Notes under the pieces: model-generated
What the model was told of the DNA's origin: nothing
Databases searched by the model: none
Seen by the model: the letters and a program-made list of their open reading frames with translations, nothing else
Shown here: one piece after another, positions 1-8,102 of the stretch
Layout: the number at the start of each line of letters is the position of its first letter
How positions within the stretch are numbered: the stretch's first letter is position 1
Made by a program: the position numbers and the translations under genes
Assembly (NCBI RefSeq): GCF_015714715.1
Contig: NZ_WAHS01000001.1
Span: 558,001-622,000 of the forward strand
DNA length: 64,000 bases
Origin: Aestuariivirga litoralis
GTDB lineage: Bacteria > Pseudomonadota > Alphaproteobacteria > Rhizobiales > Aestuariivirgaceae
Direction: 5' to 3'

Positions 1-95
1 TCTGCATCCGGCGGCATGGCATCTTCCAGCACAACGCCCGCGGGGTTGCCGCCGCGGGTGCCATCTGAAAAGGCCGCTATGCGCAGGACATTCAC
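1..95 (-). CDS. PhzF-family isomerase/epimerase, N-terminal fragment (cut by window edge)
   Basis: Reading leftward from a GTG at 95, 31 codons stay open to the window edge and give VNVLRIAAFSDGTRGGNPAG followed by VVLEDAMPPDA. The FSDG..GGNPAGVVL pattern is the N-terminal signature of PhzF/diaminopimelate-epimerase-fold proteins. The gene starts 5 bases after the stop of the carnitine dehydrogenase-like gene, so it is probably the last visible member of that operon. The start codon is uncertain because no strong ribosome-binding site precedes the GTG. The rest of the protein lies outside the window, so substrate and completeness cannot be judged. Confidence 0.7.
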   Translation of the reverse strand, partial: MNVLRIAAFSDGTRGGNPAGVVLEDAMPPDA

Positions 96-100
96 GCTCG

Positions 101-1129
101 TTACTTCTTCTTCTTCTTCTTGTTTGATTTCTTGTCAGATTTTTTGGCTGGCTTCTTTTTCTTGGTGGCTTTCTCTTCACGCTCCAGCGACAGGCCTGAG
201 CCGATCTTGTGCTTCTTGAAGAGCTTCATCATGTCCACCAGGATGGCGTTCCGCTTGGCTTCGATCTGGGCCACGCTGCGGCCAGCGGCCTGGGCATCAG
301 TGCCGTCGATCAGGCGCTTCTCGAGAGCGTCATTCCATTTGGGGAATTTGAGATCGGTCCAGGGCAGTTCCAGCGTGGGATCAAACTGCTTCATGAAATC
401 GCGCATGCCGCCGGGGCCGCCGCCGACATGATATGTCATGAAGGAACCCATGAAGGCCCACCGCATGCCGGCGGAATAAACGATGGAGTCATCGATGTCA
501 CCGGTGGTCCCGATGTCCTTATCAAGGATGTGCAGTGCTTCGCGCCACAGGGCTTCCTGCAGGCGGTCACAGATATAGCCGTCGATTTCCTTTTTCAGGC
601 GCAGCACCTGCATGCCCACTTGCTGGAAGTAAGCGTCGGCGCGGTCAAGCGAAGCTGCGTCGGTCTTGTTGCCGGGCACCAGTTCAACAAGCGGCAAAAG
701 ATAGACCGGGTTGAACGGATGGCCGATCACCACGCGCTCAGGATGCTTGATGCATTGCGATTGCAGATTGCTGGGCAGGAAGCCTGAGGAGGATGACGAC
801 AGCACCACGTTGGGTGCGGCAATCGCATCGAGATCGCGGAACAGCTTGATCTTCAGCTCTTCGCGTTCGGGGGCAGCCTCATGGATGAACTCGGCCTTCG
901 ATGCCATCTTTGCCAGATCAGTCGTGAAGGTCAGCTTACCCTTGTTCTTGGACTTGCCGCGCAGTGCGTCGAGTGAGGGCCACGCCGTCTTGATGGCGGC
1001 CTTAAGCTTGGCTTCGGCGGCGGGGGATACGTCATAGGCGATGACGTCGATGCCGCGGTGCATGGCGCGAGCTGCCCAGCCTGCGCCGATGAGGCCGGTG
1101 CCGGCAATGCCGATGGTCTTGATTGTCAT
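101..1129 (-). CDS. L-carnitine dehydrogenase-like 3-hydroxyacyl-CoA dehydrogenase family protein
   Basis: The 342-residue product has an N-terminal NAD-binding Rossmann motif (GTGLIG, residues 10-15), an SSSSSGF stretch, the HPFNP segment with the family catalytic His, and a helical C-terminal domain containing a GMRWAFMG-like segment typical of L-carnitine 3-dehydrogenases. These oxidise L-carnitine to 3-dehydrocarnitine with NAD+. The adjacent BKACE gene, whose family includes the dehydrocarnitine-cleaving enzyme, supports this role. Its ATG overlaps the stop of the upstream 93-residue gene by four bases, indicating translational coupling. An oddity is the C-terminal tail: after the SLEREE segment 15 of the last 23 residues are Lys, encoded largely by AAG runs. 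Substrate identity is inferred from family and context. Confidence 0.85.
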   Translation of the reverse strand: MTIKTIGIAGTGLIGAGWAARAMHRGIDVIAYDVSPAAEAKLKAAIKTAWPSLDALRGKSKNKGKLTFTTDLAKMASKAEFIHEAAPEREELKIKLFRDLDAIAAPNVVLSSSSSGFLPSNLQSQCIKHPERVVIGHPFNPVYLLPLVELVPGNKTDAASLDRADAYFQQVGMQVLRLKKEIDGYICDRLQEALWREALHILDKDIGTTGDIDDSIVYSAGMRWAFMGSFMTYHVGGGPGGMRDFMKQFDPTLELPWTDLKFPKWNDALEKRLIDGTDAQAAGRSVAQIEAKRNAILVDMMKLFKKHKIGSGLSLEREEKATKKKKPAKKSDKKSNKKKKKK

Positions 1130-1407
1130 TCCACATTTTCCATTTCAAAAAGTTCGTTCTTGGCGCCCGAAGCTGCGAGCAAATGTACATGCTGCAGGCG
1201 CCTTGCGTCGCCGCGGTAGGCTTCAAAATCTTCCATCGAGGAAAAAGTAACGATCTGCATTTCGCGCAGGCCATCCTTCGTCCTCAGGCGGCGCTCCAAG
1301 GTGCCGCCATAGTCCTTGATCAAGGGGATCACCTGGCCTTCGTACTCACCAAAGCTGGCAACACCGCCAGCAGGAATGGTTGCAACCATGACCAGAGTGA
1401 GTGCCAT
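1126..1407 (-). CDS. small dimeric alpha/beta-barrel (DUF1330/NIPSNAP-like) protein
   Basis: A 93-residue protein beginning MALTLVMVATIPAGGV with alternating strands and helices, including an EYEGQVIPLIKDYGG segment and a later EMQIVTFSSMEDFEAY segment. This layout resembles the one-domain ferredoxin-like barrels (DUF1330, NIPSNAP, ABM) that dimerise and sometimes act as small oxygenases or isomerases. It lies between the BKACE and the carnitine dehydrogenase-like gene, 5 bases after the former and overlapping the latter, so it probably belongs to carnitine breakdown. An AGGATAGGT segment before the ATG is an acceptable ribosome-binding site. No catalytic residues can be assigned. Confidence 0.75.
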   Translation of the reverse strand: MALTLVMVATIPAGGVASFGEYEGQVIPLIKDYGGTLERRLRTKDGLREMQIVTFSSMEDFEAYRGDARRLQHVHLLAASGAKNELFEMENVE

Positions 1408-1412
1408 TTGAC

Positions 1413-2300
1413 CTATCCTTTTTTGAGCCCCAGGATTTCGCGGCCTTCCGCCGGCGTTGCCACCTTGGTGCCGAGCAGCTCAATCAGCTTCACGGCCTTT
1501 TCGGTGAGGCTGCCGTTGGAGGCGAACACTCCCTTTTCCAGATAGAGGTTGTCTTCCAGGCCGACGCGCACATGGCCGCCCAAAAGCACGGCCTGCGCCA
1601 CCGCATTGAATTGCAGACGGCCGATGGAGAAGGCAGCCCAGATGGCATCCGGCGGAAGCAGGGCCTTCTGATAGGCCATGGTTTCGGGAGAGAAGGGCGC
1701 ACCCCACGGAATGCCAAGGCACAGCTGGTACATCGGCTTCGGATCAATCAGGCCTTCCTTGACCATCTGATTGGCGAACCACAAATTGCCTGAGTCAAAG
1801 ATTTCCATTTCCGGCTTCACGCCGTAGGATTTGATCAGCCTGGCCTGTTCGCGCAGCTGGGTGGGGGTCTGCACCACGATGGACTGGCCATCGCCGAAAT
1901 TCAGCGAGCCGCAATCCAGTGTGCAGATTTCCGGGCGCAGTTCCTTGATGTGGATGAGGCGTTCCAGCGGGCCCACCACGTCGGTGCCTTCTCCGAACTT
2001 CATCGGGGTTTCGCCGTCGCCAATATAAAGGTCACCACCCATGCCGGCGGTGAGGTTGATGATGATGTCCTTGTTCTTGGCGCGGATGCGCTCCATCACG
2101 TCACGGTAATATTCAACCTTGCGCGATCCCTTGCCGGTTTTCGGTTCGCGCACGTGGCAATGCACCACCGTGGCGCCGGCTGATGCTGCTTCGAGAGCGG
2201 CATTGGCGATCTGTTCGGCAGTCACTGGAATGGCTGGATGTTTCCCGACCGAGTCGCCCGAGCCAGTCACGGCGCAGGTGATGATAACTTTTGGCTGCAT
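1413..2300 (-). CDS. BKACE family 3-keto-5-aminohexanoate-cleavage-type enzyme, probable 3-dehydrocarnitine cleavage
   Basis: The 295-residue TIM-barrel protein matches the beta-keto acid cleavage enzyme family, which joins a beta-keto acid with acetyl-CoA to release acetoacetate and a new CoA ester. Visible features are the zinc ligand pair in VVHCHVREP (His47 and His49), the LTAGMGGD loop, the EIFDSGN strand and a late VGLEDNLY segment that supplies the Glu ligand. Next to a carnitine dehydrogenase-like gene the likely substrate is 3-dehydrocarnitine, giving acetoacetate and betainyl-CoA. It is the first gene of the minus-strand operon. Its leader contains a hairpin covering the Shine-Dalgarno sequence and an upstream palindrome (see separate entries). 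Confidence 0.88.
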   Translation of the reverse strand: MQPKVIITCAVTGSGDSVGKHPAIPVTAEQIANAALEAASAGATVVHCHVREPKTGKGSRKVEYYRDVMERIRAKNKDIIINLTAGMGGDLYIGDGETPMKFGEGTDVVGPLERLIHIKELRPEICTLDCGSLNFGDGQSIVVQTPTQLREQARLIKSYGVKPEMEIFDSGNLWFANQMVKEGLIDPKPMYQLCLGIPWGAPFSPETMAYQKALLPPDAIWAAFSIGRLQFNAVAQAVLLGGHVRVGLEDNLYLEKGVFASNGSLTEKAVKLIELLGTKVATPAEGREILGLKKG

Positions 2301-2309
2301 GTGTTTGAT

Positions 2310-2328
2310 GTCTCCCTCAGCAGGAGAC
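2310..2328 (-). promoter_or_regulatory. hairpin enclosing the Shine-Dalgarno of the BKACE gene
   Basis: On the mRNA strand the leader reads GTCTCC-TGCTGAG-GGAGAC, a perfect 6-bp stem with a 7-base loop, ending 9 bases before the ATG at 2300. The 3' arm contains GGGAG, the only good Shine-Dalgarno candidate for this gene. Folding would hide the ribosome site and opening would expose it. Function is inferred. Confidence 0.5.
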
Positions 2329-2329
2329 T

Positions 2330-2348
2330 AGGTGATCTGAATTCACCT
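2330..2348. promoter_or_regulatory. palindromic operator candidate upstream of the carnitine-type operon
   Basis: AGGTGA-TCTGAAT-TCACCT is an inverted repeat with two perfect 6-base arms and a 7-base spacer, directly upstream of the BKACE leader. Its size and position suit a dimeric transcription factor, but none is encoded next to the operon in this window. Confidence 0.4.
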
Positions 2349-2434
2349 GACTAGCTGAATGCGCCTTTCAATTTCCGGTTTTCGACAAATGTGGGGTGGG
2401 AAATTTGAGCGATGGGCAAATTCACCTCACGTGG

Positions 2435-3016
2435 TCAGGCGCCCGCCTGCCAGTTCTTGATGGCCTCCATAGGGTGCAGCAGCATCAGCACATTGAGGGT
2501 GAGGTTGTCGCGGATCACATAGAGGCACAGCAGCTCCATCGCGATGGCGGCCAGCACGACCCATTTGGTGGGCGCACGTGACGCGATGAAAAAACCCAGA
2601 GCCATGCAGGCAATGTCGCTCATCGAATTCACAATCGAGTCGCCGAAATAATCGAGTGAAATGGTGGCAGCGCGATAGCGCTCAATGATGAAACTGGAGT
2701 TCTCGAACACTTCCCAGGCGCATTCGATCAACAGCGCGATGTTCAGACGCCAGAAGAATGAAAGGCGGCGCGCTACCAGCCAGGTTGCGCCATAGAACAG
2801 GAAGCCGTGGATGACATGCGAGAAGGAATACCAGTCAGCGATGTGCTGCGAGTTTTCCGAGCTGTTCACCACCCCGTGCCAGAGTTTCACATAGCCGCAT
2901 TTGCATATGACGATGCGGCCGTTGAACCATTCGGTGATGGCTGTTGCGGCGATGATCAAAGCGCCTAGCACGAGGGCTGGCGCATTGCTGCGGGGAGAGG
3001 TTGCCAGTGTTGCCAT
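2435..3016 (-). CDS. UPF0314 (DUF2585) family inner-membrane protein
   Basis: A 193-residue protein with about four to five hydrophobic spans (near residues 13-28, 65-85, 90-105, 130-150 and 155-172). It carries the conserved [11 protein letters not shown]-like segment seen here as [19 protein letters not shown] and the [12 protein letters not shown] stretch that mark the UPF0314/DUF2585 family, common in Rhizobiales and of unknown function. The Glu, Asp and Asn residues inside or beside membrane spans suggest a catalytic or metal site rather than a simple anchor. It stands alone between the carnitine operon and a DUF4864 gene. Confidence 0.8.
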   Translation of the reverse strand: MATLATSPRSNAPALVLGALIIAATAITEWFNGRIVICKCGYVKLWHGVVNSSENSQHIADWYSFSHVIHGFLFYGATWLVARRLSFFWRLNIALLIECAWEVFENSSFIIERYRAATISLDYFGDSIVNSMSDIACMALGFFIASRAPTKWVVLAAIAMELLCLYVIRDNLTLNVLMLLHPMEAIKNWQAGA

Positions 3017-3059
3017 GCGGCTTGCTTAGCACGGCGGGCAGTATTGTGACAGGTTCAGA

Positions 3060-3470
3060 TCAGGCTTCGCCCTTGGCCTTGACGATCACGCAGCCGGAAA
3101 TCTTCCAAGACCCATCTTTCTGCTGCTGCATGAAATACAGCGCGTCATAGAACACCCCATTCTCATCCTGGATCTTCACCAACTGATAGGGGCGGCCAGA
3201 CGGATCAACACCTGAATCCGCGAACACATAGCGTTTGTTGCGGTACACCATCGGGTAGCCGCCACGCACCATGCTCATGAAAATCTCGGCATTCGGAAAA
3301 ATCTGCTGAAGCATGGGTGAGGCATCACTATAGGCTGCGTTGGCATCGCCAGCGGCAATCGCCTGCATCTGATGGGTGATGATCGGCTTGAAAATTTCGG
3401 AAGGCCCATCTTCAGCATGGGCCATGCCGAAAGTGAAAAGAGAGAAAAAGATCAGCGCAGCATATTTCAT
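3060..3470 (-). CDS. exported DUF4864-like protein
   Basis: The start at 3470 is chosen because GGAGG sits seven bases upstream and the next residues form a clear signal peptide, MKYAALIFFSLFTFGMAHA, giving a 136-residue precursor. The mature part contains a helical segment (FKPIITHQMQAIAAGD) followed by strands (DALYFMQQQKDGSWKISGC), the outline of the DUF4864/SnoaL-like cone fold. Function is unknown. It is divergently oriented to the XdhC genes across about 100 bases that must hold both promoters. Confidence 0.7.
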   Translation of the reverse strand: MKYAALIFFSLFTFGMAHAEDGPSEIFKPIITHQMQAIAAGDANAAYSDASPMLQQIFPNAEIFMSMVRGGYPMVYRNKRYVFADSGVDPSGRPYQLVKIQDENGVFYDALYFMQQQKDGSWKISGCVIVKAKGEA

Positions 3471-3573
3471 GGTCGCCTCCAGCTTTAAAAGATTATACGG
3501 GCCGGAGCGCCCGATAGTTCTCTTGAGGGCGAGATAATTTTCACGCATATTCCGCTCACGCGGGGAGATATTT

Positions 3574-3882
3574 ATGCAAGTCACTGAAATTGCTAGTTTT
3601 TGGGTGAGCGAGGGGCGCAAGATCGCGCTTGCCACCGTGGTTGAAACTTGGGGCTCGGCACCACAGCCGGTGGGCGCGCAGCTGGTCATCGATGCCAACG
3701 GGCATTTTGAGGGCGCGGTTTCCGGCGGCTGCGTGGAAGGCGACGTGATCACCACGGCTCAGGATGTGATCGCATCGGGTGCCCCGCAATTGCTGGAATT
3801 CGGCGTGGCCGATGAAACCGCATGGCGTGCCGGGCTGGCCTGCGGTGGGCGCATCAAAATCTATGTCGAGGCTGTGGTTTGA
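3574..3882 (+). CDS. XdhC/CoxI family protein, N-terminal domain only
   Basis: A 102-residue protein equal to the N-terminal XdhC/CoxI domain, with VVETWGSAPQPVGAQL and the conserved SGGCVEGDV motif. XdhC-type proteins insert sulfurated molybdenum cofactor into xanthine dehydrogenase or CO-dehydrogenase-like hydroxylases. In many bacteria this domain is fused to a C-terminal Rossmann domain; here the Rossmann part is a separate gene that overlaps this one by four bases (TTGA). The split looks like a normal two-gene arrangement, since both halves are intact and in different frames. A GGGGAG ribosome site precedes the ATG. Confidence 0.85.
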   Translation: MQVTEIASFWVSEGRKIALATVVETWGSAPQPVGAQLVIDANGHFEGAVSGGCVEGDVITTAQDVIASGAPQLLEFGVADETAWRAGLACGGRIKIYVEAVV

Positions 3883-4541
3883 AAAAAGAACTGCTGGATC
3901 AGCTTGTAGCGGCGCGGCGCGCGCGGCGTGCCGTGGCGCTGGTGAGCGATGTGAAAACTGGCGCGCAAAGGCTGGTCGCGGCCGATGAAGCTGCACCGGA
4001 TTCCGATCTGGCGCAGGCGTTCCGCTTCGACAAGTCTGCTTTGGTGGGTGATGAGTTTTTCCAGATTCACAATCCGCCTCTACGGCTCGTGCTGATTGGT
4101 GCGGTGCTGATTGCGCAAAGCGTGATCCCCATTGCGCGCGCCACCGGCTATGATGTGACGGTGGTTGATCCGCGCGGGGCCTTCGCCACGGGTGCGCGCT
4201 TTCCGGATATTGCGCTGCATGCCGAGTGGCCTCAGGACATCCTGCCTGGCTTCGGGTTGGACCGCCGCACTGCTTTTATCGCGCTGACGCATGACCCGAA
4301 GATCGACGATGAGGGGTTGGATCTGGCGCTGAAGTCAGACGCGTTTTACATCGGCGCATTGGGTTCGCGGAAATCGCATGCCGCTCGGCTGGCGCGGCTG
4401 AAGGCGCGCGGCTTTGATGAAGCAACGCTGGCGCGCATACGTGGCCCAATCGGCCTCGCCATTGGCGCCGTGGGTGCGCCAGAGATTGCGATTTCGATCA
4501 TGGCGGAGATGACCAAGGCGCTGCGCCTTGGTTTGACGTGA
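3879..4541 (+). CDS. XdhC Rossmann-domain protein
   Basis: A TTG at 3879, overlapping the TGA of the upstream gene, gives a 220-residue product. An earlier ATG in frame (3822) would overlap the upstream gene by 61 bases and add residues that do not resemble the family. The protein contains the XdhC C-terminal Rossmann region: LRLVLIGAVLIAQSVIPIARATGYDVTVVDPR and the later FIALTHDPKIDDEGL and YIGALGSRKSH motifs. It should pair with the small CoxI-like protein in molybdenum cofactor delivery. No molybdenum hydroxylase gene is present in this window, so the client enzyme is encoded elsewhere. Confidence 0.85.
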   Translation: MKKELLDQLVAARRARRAVALVSDVKTGAQRLVAADEAAPDSDLAQAFRFDKSALVGDEFFQIHNPPLRLVLIGAVLIAQSVIPIARATGYDVTVVDPRGAFATGARFPDIALHAEWPQDILPGFGLDRRTAFIALTHDPKIDDEGLDLALKSDAFYIGALGSRKSHAARLARLKARGFDEATLARIRGPIGLAIGAVGAPEIAISIMAEMTKALRLGLT

Positions 4542-4551
4542 TGGGCCTTGC

Positions 4552-5151
4552 ATGAGCAACTACCGGATCGCTGCCGTGGTGCTGGCCGCTGGCCAGTCGT
4601 CGCGCATGGGTTTCAACAAACTGCTGGCGGAGCTGAATGGCAAGCCGCTGATCGTGCGCGTGGTGGAGCAGGTGGCGGCGTCCGGCGTCGTGCGGATCAT
4701 CGTGGTGACCGGCCATCAGGCTGACGAGATCAAGGCCGCGCTGAAAGATGCGGAAGTGCAGTTCGTGCACAATTATGATTATGCCCAAGGGCTTTCCACC
4801 TCGCTGCGCGCCGGGCTGCTGGTGGCAAAGGCATTCGATGGCGCCATTGTCTGCCTGGGCGACATGCCGCTGATCGAAGCCGGGCTGATCAAGCGGATGA
4901 TCGCGGCGTTTGAGGCGAAACAAGGCCGCAGCATCGTGGCGCCTGTGGTGAATGGGGAGCTCGGCAATCCGGTTTTGTGGGGGCGCAACCGCCTGGCGGA
5001 ATTGATGAGCCTGCGCGGTGACAAGGGCGCGCGCGGCATCCTTGAAGCTGAACGCGCCGAAGTGGTGGAAATTCCGGTGGTAGGTGAAAGCGTTTTGCTG
5101 GATGCCGATACGCCGGACGCGCTCGCGAAAATCCGACAGACACTCAGCTAA
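4552..5151 (+). CDS. MocA-like molybdenum cofactor nucleotidyltransferase
   Basis: A 199-residue NTP-transferase with the signature LAAGQSSRMGFNKLL near residues 11-25 and the metal-binding GDMP motif at about residues 103-106. The family transfers CMP or GMP to molybdopterin; MocA makes the cytosine dinucleotide used by xanthine dehydrogenase-type enzymes. Position 10 bases after the XdhC pair strongly supports a cofactor role. The exact nucleotide (CTP or GTP) is not certain from reading alone. Confidence 0.85.
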   Translation: MSNYRIAAVVLAAGQSSRMGFNKLLAELNGKPLIVRVVEQVAASGVVRIIVVTGHQADEIKAALKDAEVQFVHNYDYAQGLSTSLRAGLLVAKAFDGAIVCLGDMPLIEAGLIKRMIAAFEAKQGRSIVAPVVNGELGNPVLWGRNRLAELMSLRGDKGARGILEAERAEVVEIPVVGESVLLDADTPDALAKIRQTLS

Positions 5152-5244
5152 GCGCCCAGCGGCGGGCAGGGTCGATCCCATGGCGGTGGTCATTTCGGCC
5201 GCGGAAACTATGCTGCACAGAAAACCAAAACCGAGGAAACCATT

Positions 5245-6486
5245 TTGACTTCATCTGTTGGCGCGGCGCCAAAGGGCGACATTGATTCGGCCTATTCATG
5301 GTTGCGTCTGGTACTGACCGTCTTGCTCGGCACCATTGCCTGTGTGGGCAACTGGACGGTGGTGGTCGTGCTGCCCACGCTGCAAGTGGAATTCGACACG
5401 CTGCGCGGTGGCGCCTCCTTGCCTTACACGCTCACGATGATCGGCTTTGCCAGCGGCGGTCTTGTTATGGGCCGTTTGGCTGACAAGCTGGGTCTGATGG
5501 TTCCGGTTTTTATCGGGGCCTTTTTACTGTGTGGCGGCTATGTTCTGGCGGCCTTCACCACCAGCATCTGGCAGTTTGCGCTTATTTCTGGCGTCATCGG
5601 CTTCGGCTCTGCGGCGGGCTTTGCGCCGCTGGTTTCCGATCTGTCGCACTGGTTCCGGAAGCGGCGCGCGCTTGCCATCGCCTTTGCCGCGTCGGGCAGT
5701 TATCTCGCGGGCACTGTGTGGCCGCTGGTGGTGGAGCATTTCCAAACGCTTTACGGATGGCGCGCCGCCTATCAAGGGATCGGTCTGTTCGCGCTGGCCA
5801 CCATGATTCCACTAGGCCTGATGCTGAACCGCAAGCCCGCAGCCACGACCTATGCGGAGGCCGAAGCCGCCACCGTTGCGGCACGCGGGGAATTAGGCAT
5901 TTCAGCGCGCGCGCTGCAAGCCATTCTGGTGCTGGCTGGCTTTTCCTGCTGCATGGCCATGTCGATGCCGCAAGTTCATATCGTCGCCTATTGCGGCGAT
6001 CTGGGATACGGGATCGCTGTGGGTACCCAGATCATCTCGCTGATGCTGGGCCTGGGCGTGGTCAGCCGGCTTATCTCTGGCGTGGTTGCCGACCGGATCG
6101 GGGCCGGGCCGATGCTGCTGCTTGGCTCTGCCATGCAGGCTGCTGCCTTGCTGCTCTATCTTTTCTTCAACAGCCTCTCTTCACTCTGGGTGATCTCCGG
6201 CCTGTTCGGTCTGTTTCAAGGCGGCATTGTGCCGATGTATGCGGTGATTATCCGGCAGTTCCTGCCGCCGCGTGAAGCGGGCGCCCGCATCAGCATGGTG
6301 TTGACGGCCACTGTGCTGGGCATGGCCTGCGGCGGGTTGGCATCGGGCTTCATCTATGACGCCGCGCATTCCTACCGGCTCGCCTTCCTGCATGGGCTGC
6401 TGTGGAACCTAGTGAACCTTGGTCTGGTGTCCTGGCTGTTGTTCTGGCCGAAGCAGAAGCGGCGCGGCCAATTGTTGGCCGCCTGA
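5245..6486 (+). CDS. MFS transporter
   Basis: The 413-residue product has twelve predicted membrane spans in two halves. Between spans 2 and 3 lies the MFS motif A variant MGRLADKLG, and the corresponding loop in the second half reads SGVVADRIGAG. The start is TTG at 5245 preceded by GAGGA. The substrate cannot be assigned; the sequence resembles the general anion or drug-type MFS carriers, and it follows the XdhC/MocA genes by 93 bases without a clear functional link. Confidence 0.8.
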   Translation: MTSSVGAAPKGDIDSAYSWLRLVLTVLLGTIACVGNWTVVVVLPTLQVEFDTLRGGASLPYTLTMIGFASGGLVMGRLADKLGLMVPVFIGAFLLCGGYVLAAFTTSIWQFALISGVIGFGSAAGFAPLVSDLSHWFRKRRALAIAFAASGSYLAGTVWPLVVEHFQTLYGWRAAYQGIGLFALATMIPLGLMLNRKPAATTYAEAEAATVAARGELGISARALQAILVLAGFSCCMAMSMPQVHIVAYCGDLGYGIAVGTQIISLMLGLGVVSRLISGVVADRIGAGPMLLLGSAMQAAALLLYLFFNSLSSLWVISGLFGLFQGGIVPMYAVIIRQFLPPREAGARISMVLTATVLGMACGGLASGFIYDAAHSYRLAFLHGLLWNLVNLGLVSWLLFWPKQKRRGQLLAA

Positions 6487-6506
6487 TCAGATTGGAACAG
6501 TGATCC

Positions 6507-7241
6507 TCAGATCAGCTGCAGGTTCCTGAAGCTCACATGTCCGCGGCGCGCGATGATGATGTGGTCATGCACCAGGATGTTCAGCTTTTCGGCGGCCGCA
6601 ATGATCTTCTTGGTCATGTCGATATCGGCCATTGATGGCGTGGGATCGCCGGATGGATGGTTGTGCACCATGATGAGGGCAGTGGCGGAAAGCTCGAGTG
6701 CGCGCTTGATCACCTCGCGGGTATAGACCGGGGTGTGGTCCACCGTGCCGCGCTGCTGCAATTCGTCGGCGATCAGGTTGTTCTTCTTGTCGAGAAACAG
6801 CAGGCGGAAACTTTCAGTCTCATCATAGGCCATGGCGGCACGACAATAATCGAGGATGGCATTCCAGGATGACAGCACCGGCTTGTTGATCACGCTGGCG
6901 CGCGTGAGGCGCTGGGCGGCGGCCTGGATGAGTTTCAGTTCGCTGACCACTTTGGGGCCGACGCCCTTTACTTCCTGCAGGCGTTCAGGAGCGGCGCTGA
7001 TCACTTCGGCGAAGGAGCCGAAGCGGGCCAACAAGGCCTTGGCCAGTGGCTTGGTGTCTCCACGCCGGATGGCCCGGAACAGCAGCATCTCCAACAATTC
7101 ATAATCGGGAAGCGCAGAAGGGCCACCTGTCTCAAACCGTTCGCGCAACCGTTCACGGTGGCCGTTATGGGTGAGTTCGGCAGAGAAATCTTCAAGGCCT
7201 TTGGCGCGCAGATCCGGCTTTTCGTCTGCCGCCTTTGACAT
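6507..7241 (-). CDS. radC: RadC family JAB-domain protein
   Basis: A 244-residue protein with an N-terminal helix-hairpin-helix-like segment ([15 protein letters not shown]) and a C-terminal JAMM/MPN metalloprotease fold with the motif [11 protein letters not shown] followed by an Asp at the expected place. RadC was named as a DNA repair gene, but its biochemical role is not settled. It lies 3 bases downstream of map in the same direction, so the two are likely cotranscribed. Confidence 0.92.
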   Translation of the reverse strand: MSKAADEKPDLRAKGLEDFSAELTHNGHRERLRERFETGGPSALPDYELLEMLLFRAIRRGDTKPLAKALLARFGSFAEVISAAPERLQEVKGVGPKVVSELKLIQAAAQRLTRASVINKPVLSSWNAILDYCRAAMAYDETESFRLLFLDKKNNLIADELQQRGTVDHTPVYTREVIKRALELSATALIMVHNHPSGDPTPSMADIDMTKKIIAAAEKLNILVHDHIIIARRGHVSFRNLQLI

Positions 7242-7244
7242 GAT

Positions 7245-8048
7245 CTAAGCCTTGTAAGGCGGCTTGTGCATTCCGGCCGGTGAGGTGGTGAAAATCTCCA
7301 CGCCAGATTCCGTCACGCCCACACTGTGCTCAAACTGGGCGGAGAGCGATTTGTCGCGCGTTACCGCCGTCCAGCCATCGCTGAGGAACTTCACTTGCGG
7401 CTTGCCGAGATTGATCATCGGCTCGATGGTGAAGATCATGCCAGGTTTCAGCATCGCGCCATCGCCCTTGCGGCCATAGTGCAAGATATTGGGATGGTCG
7501 TGGAAAAGCTCGCCCAAACCATGCCCGCAGAAATCGCGCACCACCGAGCAACGCTCAGCTTCAGCGTATGACTGAATGGCATAGCCGATATCGCCCAGAT
7601 GGGCACCGGGCTTTACGGCGGCGATGCCGCGCATCATGCTTTCATAGGTCACATCGATCAGGCGTTCGGCGGCGCGCGAGGTCTCACCGATCACATACAT
7701 GCGGCTGCTATCGCCATGCCAGCCATCAACAATCAAAGTGAGATCGACATTGACGATATCGCCGCTGCTCATTGGCTTTGCATTGGGGATGCCGTGGCAG
7801 ACCACATGATTGAGCGAGATGCAGCTGGCCTTGCGGTAACCGCGGTAGCCCAAAGTGGCGGGCAGGGCATTGTGCTTTTCAGCAAAGGCCCAGAAAAAGT
7901 CATCGATTTCCTGGGTGGAGACGCCTTCGCGCACCAGCGGCGTCACATCATCCAGAGCCTGGGCCACAAGCTGGCCGGCCTTGCGCATAGCGGCAAAACC
8001 TTCGGGCCCATGCAGGCGGATGTGTGGCTGTGTTTCAACTCTGGTCAT
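7245..8048 (-). CDS. map: type I methionine aminopeptidase
   Basis: A 267-residue pita-bread fold enzyme that removes N-terminal Met from new proteins. The five metal ligands are recognisable: Asp residues in VNVDLTLIVDGWHGD, His in GHGLGELFHD, Glu in FTIEPMI and Glu in FEHSVGVTE. Length matches the type Ia family. It is upstream of radC with a 3-base gap, a pairing often seen in alphaproteobacteria. Confidence 0.95.
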   Translation of the reverse strand: MTRVETQPHIRLHGPEGFAAMRKAGQLVAQALDDVTPLVREGVSTQEIDDFFWAFAEKHNALPATLGYRGYRKASCISLNHVVCHGIPNAKPMSSGDIVNVDLTLIVDGWHGDSSRMYVIGETSRAAERLIDVTYESMMRGIAAVKPGAHLGDIGYAIQSYAEAERCSVVRDFCGHGLGELFHDHPNILHYGRKGDGAMLKPGMIFTIEPMINLGKPQVKFLSDGWTAVTRDKSLSAQFEHSVGVTESGVEIFTTSPAGMHKPPYKA

Positions 8049-8102
8049 GGGCCTAATGTGGCAGTGCGGTGACGTAAGGTCAATGCCGGGGCAGGGCGTT
8101 GA

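Noticed and set aside
3574-4541. Frameshifted single xdhC gene
   Set aside because: Both halves have intact domains, a clean stop and TTG restart with four-base overlap, and split XdhC pairs are known in Rhizobiales.
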